Assembly: GCA_035771175.1 (NCBI GenBank)
Contig: CM069589.1
Location: 25,500,201 to 25,564,200 of the forward strand
Direction: 5' to 3'
DNA from: Paratinospora sagittata
Lineage: Eukaryota > Streptophyta > Magnoliopsida > Ranunculales > Menispermaceae
Length of the DNA: 64,000 nt
This document shows, piece after piece, positions 10,910 to 24,167 of the stretch. The position numbers and the translations under genes were made by a program. The notes under the pieces are model-generated. The model was not told the DNA's origin. It made no database searches and saw nothing but the letters and a program-made list of their open reading frames with translations. How positions within the stretch are numbered: position 1 is the first letter of the stretch; each line of letters opens with the position of its first letter.

Positions 10910-12600
10910 AGTGCCATCATTATGCTATTATAATAGCTATTTATACACACACGTTTACACAAATAAAATATTCCTTCCAACTTCCACCAAAATTCAAGTA
11001 TACCAGACTCGAGCATGCTTGCAAGCATCAAAGTCACTTTCTCAGTCTGTCAACCAGTCTGAGAATAAAATATCACACTGAGAAGGAGATGAGTACCAAA
11101 TCGAGTCTGCATCATATATCAGATCTTGACAAAATATTCGGATCTTAATCCGACATGACAAATATTTGAGTACCCGCATAATATCTGCCTATCTCGCACA
11201 TATACAATCTGCTCAGTCTATCAAAAGAATTTTGGTGTTCATTGGAAGAATACGCAGACTTATCAGTCCACTAATGGTTATCCAAATGGTATCATTTCTA
11301 CCCATAACCCATAAGATACCATTTGAATCTCATCTTCATTTAACACAATCTATATTACCAATTCCACAATCTTTCATACTGATATCATACTCGTCTTATC
11401 ATAAGTCTTACTATCTGAATATGAGTATCAATCAACTGAACATGCATCCGAGCACAAATATCAACACATGAAGTAATAGAGAGTACACTCATAACTGTAA
11501 CTCTCACTCACAAACAATCTCCATTTATGGCTAACTGATAGTTACTACTCTAGTTTCAACCGGTTTTATGCTCAATGCCTCAGCAACAATATTGGCCTCT
11601 CCTAGGATAATATTTCAATATAAAAATCAAATCCTTCAGGAGTTCATGCCACATTTATTACCTCATATTTAGTTTCTTCCCAATCAAATAATTACTTCAG
11701 ACTTTTAAAATCTGAAGGTAGTATGACCTTTTTTTTTTTTACATATAGATAGAGGCACTGCTCTCATCATTTCAACATAAGTACCACTAACTTTCATTTA
11801 CACTCAAGATAGTTATTATTGTGCTCTACCAAATATCTGGAGGCACCAGAAATTAACCCATCCTTTTGGATCCTTACATAGTCCAGATCTGGATGTGATA
11901 TTCATCAATCACAATGGCTTCCAGGTTCTAGAAATATTAGTCCAATCAATTTTATAATTACATTTATTTTTAATACTATGAGAGCTTCCTCATACATAAC
12001 GGTCCACACAGTACACACCATTCGTCTGGTTTAGTTTTGTGAGTGGAACAATCAGCTTTAAGGACCCTTCCACGCACAGTTATCGTTAAAGAGCCTTCCA
12101 CACACTTCAATAACAAACAACGAATACCAGAGAACCTCTGATTTTTATTATTGCAATCAGTTCTAAGAATTCTATGATCACTTTGACTTCTTAGTATCCT
12201 TAAAGATACTATTAAATCTAATCACATGATCCAAAATTTTTCGGCTCATTTATAATCAAAACTGAGCTTGGCACTCATTCAGTGCTTTCTCAGTGATTGC
12301 AACAAAATTCTGAGGTGCCATTCATGTTTCTCTAGTCTTTTAAAACAATTGAGTATATCATCATTACAAACTATATAATGATCAAGATATAGTTCGTACA
12401 CCCACTGCATCAATTTCATAAACATGAGTGACACATTAATCAAGGTTATTAAAATTTCATAATATCCATGTCTTGTTATTAAAATAGTCCTTATTATATC
12501 CTCTCCTCGAATTTTTTTCAACTGATGGTGCCTTGATCACTACATAATTTCGAAGACATTTTGGCTCCATTTAATTAATCGAATTTAACCATTTATCCAT
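10910..12600 (-). pseudogene. Gypsy pol: RT, RNase H and integrase remnant
   Basis: Minus-strand coding order runs right to left. RT is clearest at 12279-12521, where a partly open frame matches the block before the catalytic site (RHGYYEILIT…YELYLDHYIVCNDDILN). The usual [Y/F]xDD catalytic motif reads CNDD. RNase H follows near 11570-11720, and integrase sequence spans 10910-11500. Frameshifts and stops occur throughout. An A-rich run on the minus strand (11731-11740) sits in the RNase H region. Confidence 0.7.
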
Positions 12601-13260
12601 GATAGAGGATATTCATTCTTTCCTAATACTCTGCTTAGTTAATAACAATTCATATTTAAACATATTCCACTATATCTTCCTTCCATATTATCACAAATAC
12701 TGTCCAAGGTGGTATATGAAAGATAATAAATTTCTATTCCGTTACCACATTTACTTGCACCTTAAATTCTCACAATTCCTCATGTGCTCTTTATATGAAG
12801 GAATGGAGATAAATATTATATTGGCATCAGTCTTATATGTTATCAATCTCCTGTCCAGGTGGCAATTTCAATAATTCATCCGAGAATACATCAACATAGT
12901 TGCTTACCACAGGCATTTCATTCAACTATATGCCTTATTACGTTACTCTATATGACTTTGCACTAGCTATGTTCTTCATTTCCTCATTACTAACTATCTA
13001 ATCGTAGGTAGAAGATCTTGAGGGTATAAATTCCTTGATATTCAGAATGAAGATTTTTCCACTTATTCAAAATATTACTTCTTTTCGGAGAAACACTCCA
13101 CCCGACATGAGAGGTGACCAGCCAATCATACCCAATAAAGCATCCCATTCCAAAAAATTTCATATTCTAAAGTCCATAATTACTTGATGACCCCCATATT
13201 TATTACACGTAATGCTTACTAACCATGTCAAGGTCGATTCTTTCTCCTGTAGGCGTACTC
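12601..13260 (-). pseudogene. Gypsy protease and protease-RT linker remnant
   Basis: On the minus strand the segment reads STPTGERIDLDMV (near 13225-13255), followed by an 'LGMDWL'-like site around 13110 and an 'SNYVDVFSDELLKLPPGQEI' linker near 12850-12900. This order is that of chromovirus Pol upstream of RT. Several stop codons interrupt it. The part 12665-13150 was the source of the antisense block in the nested LTR at 9867-10309. Confidence 0.65.
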
Positions 13261-14851
13261 AAAATCAATGATGTACTATCATAACAGAAGATAATAAAAT
13301 CTGTCTATTATATCACTGGAGATAAAAGACCAAGTAAATCCAACAATACATCAGAATATACACAAGAACAAAATGCGGATCATACCTGTTATTAATGTTT
13401 TACTGATCTTTGGATCTGATCTTGAATTTACTTTAATTGTTTCCCTAAAAGCTTGTGGGGTCACCTTGATAAAAATTATCGGGGCATTCTATGGCGACTA
13501 ACTGGGCACTAACTCATCCAGTGTCCCTTTTTAAATCGCATCGATAAGAGACAATCATAGGTCGAGATACAATTTACCCAGTTTGTGACTCCTACTTAGG
13601 CACTAAAAACCACTTCTGGTTTACAAAATTCTTTAACATCAGTTCCCATCTACCCATTATCATTGGGTCAGGCACTAACAGAATTAAAGTCACTAATACT
13701 GCCAGAGTCTCAACCTTACCCAATGTCTTACTTACCTTCAGTTTCATATTATTGCCCCATCATTTCTTACATCATCTATTTCTCCTTTTACCTAGAAATG
13801 GTATTGATGACTCTATTTCAAATGGCGGTAAAAGCTATATCACTAGTATTGCTGGCGTTAACAATTTCTCCACAGCTTTGGCTGACTCAAAATATGTAGT
13901 TTGCCTCACAGCCTGCGCATATTTTCATAACCCAACAATTATCAGACCTGCCGTCAGGATCTTAGAATTTATCCCAGATCCTTGTCATTCTCAGAGTATC
14001 AATAATTACCATTTCAAAAATAAACTATACCAGTCTATTTAATTCATGCTTGGACTCATGGTTAGACACGTCACTACACTTTAACACAATAAGTTCCTCA
14101 TGCCTCAAATCACTTCAGCGTGATAATAGAAGCCCTCTCAAAATAGCTTCTTAAATAAATCTCATGCCTCAATTATCTCAGGAGTTCTCAGCATAAATTT
14201 CTACCATCTCTCATCATCAGTTAGCTTAAACCTAGCTAACTTGCGTTATCATTTTCAGAGACTTAATCATACTCTAAAATGGTCTCTACTCAAAGTAGCC
14301 AAATCTCTGCTACTGCTAATATTAGACTGCCAGGTAAGATAGGAGAACCTCTTTTCCTGAAAGTCTCCATAATTTTTACATATCTTTTCTTTTCATCTGG
14401 CTTATCATTGAGACCTTCAAATTTTACTTCAGTCTCTAATATATATATATATTTCACAGAAGCACTCACACCGTTAGCACCCACATCTGGAATTATCAAT
14501 GGTTCAACCCTGTCTTTCTCACATCACATTACAACTTTGTCACAAGTTCATAAGCTGTGCATTTCGTTACTATTGGGTGGGTAGTTACTAACCATATAAA
14601 CTGTGACATTTGGTACCACTGGGTTGTAACCAATTATTTTTTTTCAGCCTTCAGATCCTTTCTTGATCAGTAATTTCCATTGTTGATCTTGACTAATCTT
14701 TCCCAAATCTGGAATTCACCAACACAAGTGATTCTCAGTCAAGATAACATATTGGATGAGGCTCAACATAATAAGACTACCCATATGTATACCCATAGAA
14801 ACAATCATAATATCTTAAAGCTTTTATCTTTTTAAGGATTTTAAACCTAAC
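13261..14851 (-). pseudogene. Gypsy gag and leader remnant
   Basis: Position between protease and PBS makes this the gag region. The minus-strand frame 14290-14499 (with VKFEGLNDKPDEKKRYVKIME) resembles the start of a gypsy Gag. No intact CCHC knuckle was seen. The rest is broken by stops. Confidence 0.55.
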
Positions 14852-14863
14852 GCTCTGATACCA
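14852..14863 (-). other. Primer-binding site, tRNA-iMet type
   Basis: On the minus strand TGGTATCAGAGC lies four bases after the 5' LTR end, an exact match to the canonical site complementary to initiator tRNA-Met. Confidence 0.9.
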
Positions 14864-15994
14864 ACATTGTCACGACGCCCCTGACGTAGGCTGACGACAT
14901 GACCGGCATAATGTACTATACATTGTACATACCCTGTGTACAATATATAATACATTGTCAGCCTTAATAGAATTACACAAATCTTCAAAAAACATTGACA
15001 TCATCTTCCCATAAAATGAAGCTCTCACAACCTGATATACCACAAATCAAATCCATTGTATATATAGATAATCATCGCATTCATTCCATTCATTCATTCT
15101 ACAAATCAAATTCTCACATGATATATATATATATATGATCGCCTCATTCCATCATCACAAACATTGTATAACCAAAATGTTCCATTATAATCCATATTCC
15201 CACACAACCCACCTGGATGATATTATATACGTAATAATGTGATATTTAAACATATCAAAATAATAATAAAAAATATAACCCATTTCCTCCACGCATACAT
15301 ACATAAACAAAGGCGAATGTGGATCACGTGTCAGTCACTCTCTAGTCTTTCCTTTTCCCTTTGATTCTGTGCCTGAAATATTGAAGGAAATGGAGTGAGC
15401 AATCAACAAGCTCAGTGAATATATCTTGACATGGAAATCATATGCATTTAGGGAAATATGACATTTAAAATCATTCAAAACATTTATTAAACGCGCATGC
15501 ATCATTCAACAAATATATCATACATGCCAACAATATAAATTTTATGTTTGTTAAATAAAACAATGCATCTTTTTCAACGAAATTCTCCATCTCCCTCCTT
15601 CTAATAATGAAGCGGGTATGAACTCCTTATTATGCATCTATAAGGAGCCTACGCTTGGACCTCCTGTTATCTCATTGAACCTCATGACATGAATGTTTTG
15701 ATGATTCCAAATATCTCCAGTTGGTCTATCTAATGATCTTGTCAAGTGTTTCAGATTTATCAAGAATCAAGATCAAGGAAATGTGATCACAAGCCTATTG
15801 AACATCAAAGTAAAGTTCCGAGTCTGTCAGTACTTAAAATGTAAAGTCTATCGATCATCTTACTCTCAGCAAGATTTTTATCGTTTGCATATTTTTATCG
15901 TAACATTTTAATTGTACCTTATGATTTCCAAAGTATTTGCTTTGATTAAAAGAAACAATGATGTTTTATCGAGTTTTGATTGAGAAATCAAAAA

Positions 15995-16565
15995 CCGCTT
16001 TTATAAAGTCTTTCAGGACGCTAATTTTTTAGCAGCGCTCTCCTGGACTTGATGAGTCAGGACGCTGATAAAATGTTAGGACACTCAAGGTTGAATTGAA
16101 CTGATTAATAAGGACGCTTACTTGTTAGTAATGACCTTTCTTTTATCAACCTCTAAGAATGTAAGGACGCTGACTTAGTTTCAGTTCGCTAAAAGATCTT
16201 TTTATCTTTAAGTGATTTCTATCTTTAAGGACGCTGATAATAAGGTTTGAATGAATTATCAGGACCGCTACATGTGTAGGAGCACCCTCATCTTTAGAAT
16301 CAACTTAAGTAACTTTCAGGACGCTCACCGTTAGTCAGCGCGCTTAAACATTATTTTAAAATTGCTTTTAATAGTTCATGACGCTTACTCTTGAGTAGCG
16401 CCCTCATATGTTTTATGTTTTAAAACAAAGCAGGACGCTTACTGCGGAGTACCGCCCTCATGCTTTAAGTCGTTTAATTGTCAAAGCAAGTCAGGACGCT
16501 TATTACTTAGTAGCGCCCTCACTTCATTGTTCAGCAAGACGTTAATATTTTATGAGCACCCTCAA
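15995..16565 (+). repeat. Array of imperfect palindromes in the Sirevirus-like LTR
   Basis: About ten units share the plan AGGACGCTTAC-(5 to 8 bases)-GTAGCGCCCTC. Examples are 16378-16404, 16432-16460 and 16492-16520. The arms can pair (AGGACGCTTACT with AGTAGCGCCCT), and units are spaced roughly 50-60 bp apart with degenerate sequence between. Confidence 0.8.
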
Positions 16566-17239
16566 AGAAACAAAATGACATAAATAATATTTTTATTGTT
16601 CTGACATGTACGTATTTCTCGCCACCTTTTCAGAACAACTTTTCGTACAAAATCAATTTTTTGTATTTGTAAGAGATATTCTTTGATTCACGAACCAAGT
16701 CTTCTGAAACTTTCCTTATTCGTGTATCTAGAGAAAAACAAAATATTCATGAATTGTGCAGTTGCCATTTTCATGGTATATTCTAGCTGTTGTGAGTAAA
16801 CATTCATATTTGAAATTCAAATTCAAATGAACAACAACTTCATCTCTACAAGTCTATAAATACAGACACTTAACAATTTGTTAAGCACCGAAAATTCTCT
16901 GAGCTAAAGCACTTTTTGAAAGTTAGTCGAATTTTCATCTGGTCAAAGAAAACTTTTAAGTCGATCTGTTTTCACAGTAGTTTTCTTTGAGACTTTACGT
17001 ATTCAAAAGATTTTCATAGTGAGCTAACATTCTATCTTTATCTGAAAATCTATCTGAAGTTTTGAATTGTTTTCACTCAAATCGTTCAGCACTGTTTTAA
17101 CTTATATCATTCTTGCTGAAAGAGTAATTTGAGAGATAGTTCATAGGATACAGTTGTATTCAATTTCATATTTTGTATATTGTATCAAGGTTGTAACAGT
17201 AGTTAGATAAACTACTGAGTTGATATTTTATATTCAACA

Positions 17240-17405
17240 GAGTCAGGTCTTCTCACACCCGTAAGTTGAGAAACGGTAGTTCTCGCACCTGTAAGTTGAG
17301 ATAGGTTGGTCTCACGCCTGTAAGTTGAGCAGTGTAACAGTTGTTCTCACACCCGCAAGTTGAGAAAAAGTGTAACGGTTTGATTCTCACCCGTAAGAGA
17401 ATCTC
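17240..17405 (+). repeat. Short tandem repeats near the LTR 3' end
   Basis: Four to five degenerate copies of a roughly 32-35 bp unit carry TTCTCACACCCGTAAGTTGAG. The unit itself is a weak hairpin (TCTCA…TGAGA). Confidence 0.75.
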
Positions 17406-19425
17406 TTAGTGACAAGGTTAAAATCCTAACTGAGGAAATTAGGTAGTGGATGTAGGCAAGTAGCCGAACCACTATAAATTGACTGTGCATATTTGTTTAT
17501 TTTCTGCACTGTATCTCTGCCATTGTTATTATTTTCTAAATCGTCTAAGTGTCCAATTCACCCCCCTCTTGGACATATCTGGGCCAACACCTCCTATTAC
17601 CCAATTCACAATCATTTCAAGGATTCTAAAATCTTTATTAGGACAGTCCTACTGACAATGAGGTTACGCATAACACTCATCCGGGACTAATTCCTAACGA
17701 AATGATATTACATGCAATCTGCCTTCCCACGTCTCGCATACTCTAATGCCAAAATCATTTGTGAATGATCAATAAAATACAATGCATTTACATACATAAC
17801 ATGCTTACATTTAAACATTTTATATAAATACAATGTCATAGAAGAACCAAAATCAAGAAATATACTCACAGTGATTAAATGTTATTTTTATGTCAATGAA
17901 TCCAGTAATATTTAGCACAAGGGGTCACCATGACGATCACCAAACTCATTGCACCATTAACCTTTCCAGCATCAATATTCTCTCAAGCTTATTCACCAAC
18001 ATATTTAATTTTCAATTCCTATGCAAATATGAAATTCAAGCCACACATAATCATTATAAACTACAAATTACCAATAAACATTTGCAATTCATGTATAATT
18101 CGAATCTATTTCACTTAACTATACTTACTTGTATTATTCATTCAAATACATTTCATTTGATCCAAGTCTTACTCATTCACCACTAATTCTTACTTTAGCA
18201 ACTTGAAAAATATCATACACATTCCACGAATTTAAATTTCAACTAAATTTAGGACTCATAAGTAGTTGAAAACGCTATTATATCGTTTCTACGGTCAATC
18301 CAGATATTTTCACAAGAAGAAACAATGAAAATAGATTTCCAAATCATATTTTTACTAGTTCTCAATTTTATTTTTCTACTGGAAACATATATCAATTTTA
18401 TTAAAAATATAGAACATTCCTAAAATTATTTTGTCCACATTGACACGTATAAAATCAGTCATATTATCATTTTACTACCTTCAATAGGTATTTCACTGAG
18501 GTTTTACATGTTCGCGGAGGTATCCAAAGTCAATATTACGCATCAAAACCATATATTTAGTTACAAAAAATAACAAATCATATCCAAAAATCATGATCTT
18601 AATATCGAAATGTCCGGAATTGATAGATCTATCTTTCTACAGTCTCAAGCTGGAGTTTCATCGTGTTTTAATAGGGTTCAAAAGGTCTCCAATATCAAAT
18701 CTAACTTCCAACAGCCATAAAAATTCCAAATGAACAAATAAATGAAATCTAACCACATATTTTGGGCTTCTAGAGTTTAGGAAGTGTTTTTCAACCTTTT
18801 GAACAAATTTTTATTCAAGTTGGGTCAAAATCTCAATTTTGAAAACACCGTAAAACGGCTCCCATAATAAAAACTACTCCGAGGGAATCATTACATTTAG
18901 CTTTGATATTCATTTCATGAAGAAATAGAGTGAAAAATAATTACCACGAGTCCTGATTCGGCAAAAATCTGGCCATTCCTCTTCTTTTCCTTCTTTTTTC
19001 TCTCTTTCGTTCTTTCTTCCTTCCTTTCTCTTTTTTTTTTCTTCCTTCACAACGTGGAGAGAGAGATTAAAATGTGATATTTGTTTTGTTTTTTTTTTCC
19101 ATGCTTCTATTGCAACTTAATAAAACAACTCCCCCCATCAATTTCATTAATTCATTTAGCAACTCCTCCACCACATTAAATCATTTAACTTTTTACTTCA
19201 TTTAATCATTTACCAATTACTACTACCATCTTTATTTAAGTTAATTTAATCATTCCCTTATCTAACTCCAATTCATATATTTAATTTATACCCTTTACTT
19301 TATGAATTTAGCACTTATTCTCATACATACCTACGTTTGACTCCTACGTATGTATATGCGTATTATATACCTTGATATACGCATAATTCAACGTATGTAT
19401 TTAATTAAAACTACGGGGTGTTACA

Positions 19426-21430
19426 ACTTGCACGACTCATTTGCTCATTTTTGGGTTTGAAAAGAAGAAAAAAAGGTAGAGAAGAAGAGAAAAGAAGAAA
19501 GCTAGGGTTTGGTGTGCTCTTGCTTGATTTCTCCTAAGGTATGCATGATTCGCCTTCTTTCTTCCTAAAATCTCTTTAGTTTATGCATATGAGTTCCATT
19601 TTGATCTATGGAATGCCATGAGCCGAGGTTTGGAAGTGTTCCAAACCTGGGTTTTGCTTGCATGAGCTCTTTTGAGCTTGTTAATAGTAAAAATGACTTT
19701 CCTAGACCTAGATCTACATCCATAAAATGTTTTTCACACTCAAATCTCGGATTTGAAGGGTTGGTGGAAGAACACTTTTATGAGTAAAACCCTGCATGTT
19801 AGATATGCGAGTTTAGGTGTTGTTGGGAACCCATAAATGGTGAAACCCCTAGTTTCTAACAAGAAATTGGTGGGGTTATTTGTATTTGACCTAGAACTAG
19901 AATATGGACTTAGGGTTTTCCAATTGATATGCATATCAACTATGTTGATTCAATGGTTCATTTTAAATTAATGATGGTGTAATTTACTGATTTTGTATGT
20001 TGAAAACCCTATGTGTAGCGTTAAATTTGGCTAAGGCCATGATTTGAGACTTTGCCCAAATTTGGGGCTTTGGGCCTAAACTAAGTCAATTAATTAAATT
20101 GACATGAGATTAGTCTAAACAACCCAATTTGTGACAAAATGCATTGTATTAATGAAGGTTGGATCATGGTATCAACCTTAGGCGTTCTCTTGGGTTGAAG
20201 GTGATCTAATTTGGGTATTGTGGCTTGATTGAGCTTTATGGTTAGCTCATTAATAAAGTCATGTTAGAATCTAATGTTGGCTAGTAAATTGAGGCTAAAT
20301 CATGATTATTATCATGTAATTGGACTGATTTTGATGAAAGAATGAACCTATGATTGTGCAAAGTTTGTTGTTGATCCAATTGTGCCAATTGAAGGTTGAA
20401 GTGCTTAATTTGGTTAGCTTTGGGATTGGCTAGTCTAGCCAATAAATAGTGAGTGTTTCTTTACATTTGGTATCTATGTGTGACATTGTAATATAGAAAT
20501 GATTTGAATGATTAACTAGTGTATTATGCATGTTTTTAATGATTCATGAAAATGGATTTGAGCATAGTCTAGTTGGGTTAGCAATTGGGTGGATCTCCTA
20601 GTATGGAATTCTAGGGAATGCCATTGGGCTAGATGGTGATCCCTAGTTGTTGACCTTGCAGATGGTTTTATGGCTTGTGTAGATAGTATCGCCTAGGCAT
20701 GACACTTGTCTTGGTCGGCTGATCCTATGGGCTACACAACCCCAGGAATCCTACTAGAGTACGAGTAGGGAAGTTCAATCAGGCGTTGGATGTAGCGAAC
20801 TCAGACCCTTGTATTGTTTTTTACTCAGGAGGTGTCTAGGATTACATATGACATGTTTGGAAAATGAAATGCATTGTCTTGAATATTGACATAATGCATT
20901 ATGTTTAGCATGTGTATGATCCTGTATATCACCATGTTATTTAAATTGCTTTGATGAACTTTCGTCATCTTTTATCTAAATGCACCTATATTGATACTTG
21001 TAGAAAATATTCACTGAGCTTGTTGCAGCTCACTCCTCATTCTTATCATTCAGGTTCTGATAGGAAAGGGAAAGGGAAGGCCTAACTGCGTAGAGCTTCC
21101 CAAGTTTTGGTGATGTAGGTGTTTAGTACATTCTTGTATTTTGGTATTATGTACTTAATAACACCTAATGTATATACTTAACACATAGATGAGATGTATT
21201 TATGGTTAGGTATGGTTTTGTATATTTTAGACTTTAAGGAATTTTATATTTGGCATTTTGGATGATGTATTATTAATGTTGTTTAATTATGTCTATGTTT
21301 TGATGGTAGATGTGGAATTATGTGTTTATTAGATTGTTAGATGAGGCTGACGGGACGCCGGGTGTATCGAGGGAGGATATACCCGAGGGTTCCATGCCGA
21401 TCATGACGTCACTGGTCATGGGTCGTGACA
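19426..21430 (+). mobile_element. Gypsy-type LTR, plus strand, 5'-truncated
   Basis: It contains the 'actgagcttgttgcagctca…ttcaggttctga' box (21005-21062) and ends TCATGGGTCGTGACA at 21430. The 5' end is cut by the minus-strand gypsy element that ends at 19425. Degenerate gypsy protease sequence follows directly, without PBS or gag. Confidence 0.65.
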
Positions 21431-22632
21431 TGTGATGTAATGATATATGTGTTGATTGATTCTGGTTCCATCTTATCATTCATATTTGGTCACATGGTAG
21501 ATAGATTGAAATTGACTATTATTAGAGCTAGTACACCTTTGATATGACAACAGGGGAAAAGATCTACCCAGATATGATTTGCGAAAATTATGTTGTGAAA
21601 TACAAGAGATGTGAGATGATTATGAACCTTAGGGTGTTAGAGTTCTTTGATTTTGATGTTATTTTGGATATGGACTGGTTGGCGGCACATTATGCCCACA
21701 TGGATTGTTTTTGCAAGCAGATTGTGTTCTAGATCCCTAGGCAACCATCTTTTGTCTATCGAGGTATGACTACTACCAAACCACCTACCCTAGGCAGACT
21801 GACTACTAATGTAGAAGCTGCACTTATGGCTAGTATTAGGCCATTGGAGGAGAAGGGAAAAGGCATTCAGATTTCAAACATTTCTATAGTGAATGAGTTT
21901 CCATAATTTTTTTCTAATGATCTACCTGGGTTACCACCCAAGAGGAAAATTGATTTCATCATTGATCTGATGTCTGGTACAAAGCCCATCTTCATTCCAC
22001 CTTACAGAATGGCACCAAAAGAGTTGCAAGAACTGAAAGTGCAAATTGAATAACTGTTGAGCAAAGGGTTTATCACCCCTACTGTGTCACCTTGGGGAGC
22101 ACCAATTTTATTTGTGAAGAAGAAGGACGTGAGTCTGAGGTTATGTATAGATTACCATCAGTTGAACAAGGTGACAGTAAAGAACAAATATCCTCTACCT
22201 TGCATTGATGATCTGTTTGATCAATTGAATGGTGCCAAATTCTTTTCAAAGATTGATTTGAGATCGGGGGCTACCATCACTTGAGGATTCGAGAGAAAAA
22301 CGTCCCGAAGACTGCTTTCAGGATGAGATATGGTCACTATGAATTTTTGGTCATGCCATTTGGACTAATGAATGCATTTACGATGTTTATATATCTGATG
22401 CAGAGGGTATTCAGACCATATCTTGATCAGTTCATCATAGTCTTCATTGATGATATTCTGGTATATTCCAAAACTCGAGAGGAGCATGAATAACAACTCA
22501 GGATCACCTTGTAGACATTAGAGGAGTGTAGGTTATATGCCAAGCTCAGCAAGTGTGAATTTTCGATTACTAAAGTGAAATTCCTGGGTCATGTAGTTAG
22601 TGCAGATGGTATTTCTATGGATTCTGCTAGGT
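21431..22632 (+). pseudogene. Gypsy (chromovirus-like) protease and reverse transcriptase remnant
   Basis: The segment carries the aspartic protease site VLIDSGS (about 21449-21470) and VILDMDWLAAHY (21659-21695). It goes on through the linker '[16 protein letters not shown]' and into [15 protein letters not shown] and [12 protein letters not shown] (about 22090-22180), [14 protein letters not shown] (about 22322-22365), and [12 protein letters not shown] at about 22437-22473, which includes the two catalytic aspartates. Stops occur after position 21730, near 21905, at 22051 and near 22489, and a frameshift lies near 22283. gag is missing and RNase H/integrase is lost where another LTR begins. 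Confidence 0.85.
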
Positions 22633-23958
22633 TATACGCCCTTGTTGTTGTTATCTGCATTAAGGCAGCATATAAATAGAGATAGCAATGGCGTAAAGGA
22701 CTTGAACATTTCAAGTAGAGTTTTGGCGCATAAAGCCATTTCAAACAACGGACACATTCTTTTCTGAAACAGATCGATTCAATTTTGTGCAATTACAACG
22801 ACAACACCTGAATCTTCTGATCATTCATGAAAATATAATGTTCTAATAAAGAGTTGGAACGTTCTGAAAAGATTTAAAAAGTTTTGATCAGTTCTGAAAA
22901 GTGTATCAGAAAAAGTGCAAATAGCAACTTTATGATAGTGTTGGATCAGCGTAATGATTTGTCAATCAGCGTCCTGACGTGTAAAACCAACTTTATCGTT
23001 TTGTTCCTTAAGGGCGCTTATAGACTATAAGCGTCCTGTTGAACTGTGAAGTGAGGGCGCTACTGGAAAGTAAACATCTTGACTTACTTAACAATTAAAA
23101 ACGAATAAGTCTGTGAGGACGTTGTTTAAGGATAAGCATCCTGACTTGTTTTTGAAACACTTAAAATCACAAGGGCGCTACTAAAGTCGTAGGCGTCTTA
23201 ACATTTAAAATGTGAAAGCATAAGGGCGCTACTAAATACGTAAGCGTCCTAACATTTTTAAAACTATTAAAAACGACCGAAAACATAAAGGCACTACTAG
23301 ACAGTCAGCGTCCTGATGTTTAAACACGATTAGTGAGTTGATGTTCGATCAGTGTCCTGATAAGTTCTTTGGTTGATTCAATGAGGGCTCTACTAACAAA
23401 GTAAGCATCCTGATAGATATGAACTTTTCAACCTTTAACATTATCAGCATCCTAATATATCAACAACGTCCTGACTCATTAAATTCAGGAGGGTGCTGCT
23501 AAGATATTAGCATCCTGATAAACACATTAGCGTCCTAATGGACACTATAAAATAGTTTTGATATTTTTCAACTTTTAAAGCTCCATAAAACAGGATTAAC
23601 ATCTATATGTTTGAATCAAATCTATTATAGGGATTTCATTATAAGTGATCGAAAAATACTTCGAAATCAAATCGGCTAAACCATGCAATCATGCATATTG
23701 CTGAATCGAATAAAAGAGGTTCTACAACCTAACACAATTTAATACCACATAGATATGTCTTCGAACGATCATGGTCTTCAAATTGATCTTGATAGCTCTT
23801 TCACCATGCGTTATCGATTCTTCGGACGAGCTTTCATGTGAAATTAGATATGTAATGCATATAGTATTATCATAATTAGAATGTAGTTTGCAATCATCAA
23901 AATATCTTTCTTTTAGGGACATCATCACGTAAGGGACATGAGGATAATTGATTCAACA
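22633..23958 (-). mobile_element. Sirevirus-like copia LTR, minus strand, truncated
   Basis: It is the same family as 15665-17589 in reverse orientation: palindromes with AGGGCGCT…AGCGTCCT at 22990-23540, then TTTGCAATCATCAAAATATC (LTR-start motif inverted, near 23887) and terminal ATTCAACA at 23958. The U5 end with the 'gggtgaattgg' block is missing, so the left boundary is approximate. Confidence 0.7.
22990..23540 (-). repeat. Palindrome array in the minus-strand Sirevirus-like LTR
   Basis: The best unit is 23011-23037: AGGGCGCTTATA, three bases, TATAAGCGTCCT, a 12-bp stem with one G-T wobble. Others lie at 23172-23197, 23223-23250 and 23287-23313. At least seven units recur. Confidence 0.8.
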
Positions 23959-24167
23959 TTTATGGCATTCTATATTATGAACTTGAATTGTCAAATGGCA
24001 GGTATTTAATGATATATGTGCATTGTATTGCATTCATGAAATGATTTTGACATTGGGAATGCTTTAAGCATTTTGGATTAAATGCTTAAGAGAGTTACTT
24101 GTGCTTTGGGAAAAGTTCCACCGGTTCTACTTGGATTGGTGTTTCGTGGCTTGGATATTCTTTTTAG
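23959..24167 (+). mobile_element. Gypsy-type LTR fragment, left part
   Basis: The sequence has no coding capacity; it includes 'gcattcatgaaatgattttgac' and similar text. It appears to continue after the repeat insertion as 25491-26230, which has the gypsy LTR box. The assignment is an inference from that continuity. Confidence 0.4.

Larger units (their letters stand above)
15660..17594 (+). mobile_element. Nested Sirevirus-like solo LTR with target-site duplication CCTCC
   Basis: CCTCC at 15660-15664 and 17590-17594 flanks TGTTATCTCATTG…CTGGGCCAACA (15665-17589, 1,925 bp). The insert has a TTTTGATGATT motif near its start, a TATA-like TCTATAAATACAG near 16853, an array of palindromes (about 15995-16565), and 'ttctcacacccgtaagttgagaa' repeats (about 17250-17400). 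There is no PBS, PPT or coding sequence, so it is a solo LTR left by LTR-LTR recombination. The interrupted gypsy LTR resumes on both sides. Confidence 0.9.
14868..19425 (-). mobile_element. Gypsy 5' LTR, minus strand, split by a nested solo LTR
   Basis: It spans TGTCACGACGCCCC (14868) to GGGGTGTTACA (19425). Without the nested copia LTR at 15665-17589 it is about 2.6 kb. It shares the 'gctcacccca…caggt' box (about 15370-15405, minus strand) and a long 3' part with the LTR at 39031-41079. The PBS adjoins its left side, so it is the 5' LTR of the element whose PPT is at 9345. Confidence 0.85.

Noticed and set aside
15995..16565. Regularly spaced palindromic repeats resembling a CRISPR array
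   Set aside because: Units are degenerate, lie inside an LTR with a target-site duplication, and the sequence is plant nuclear.
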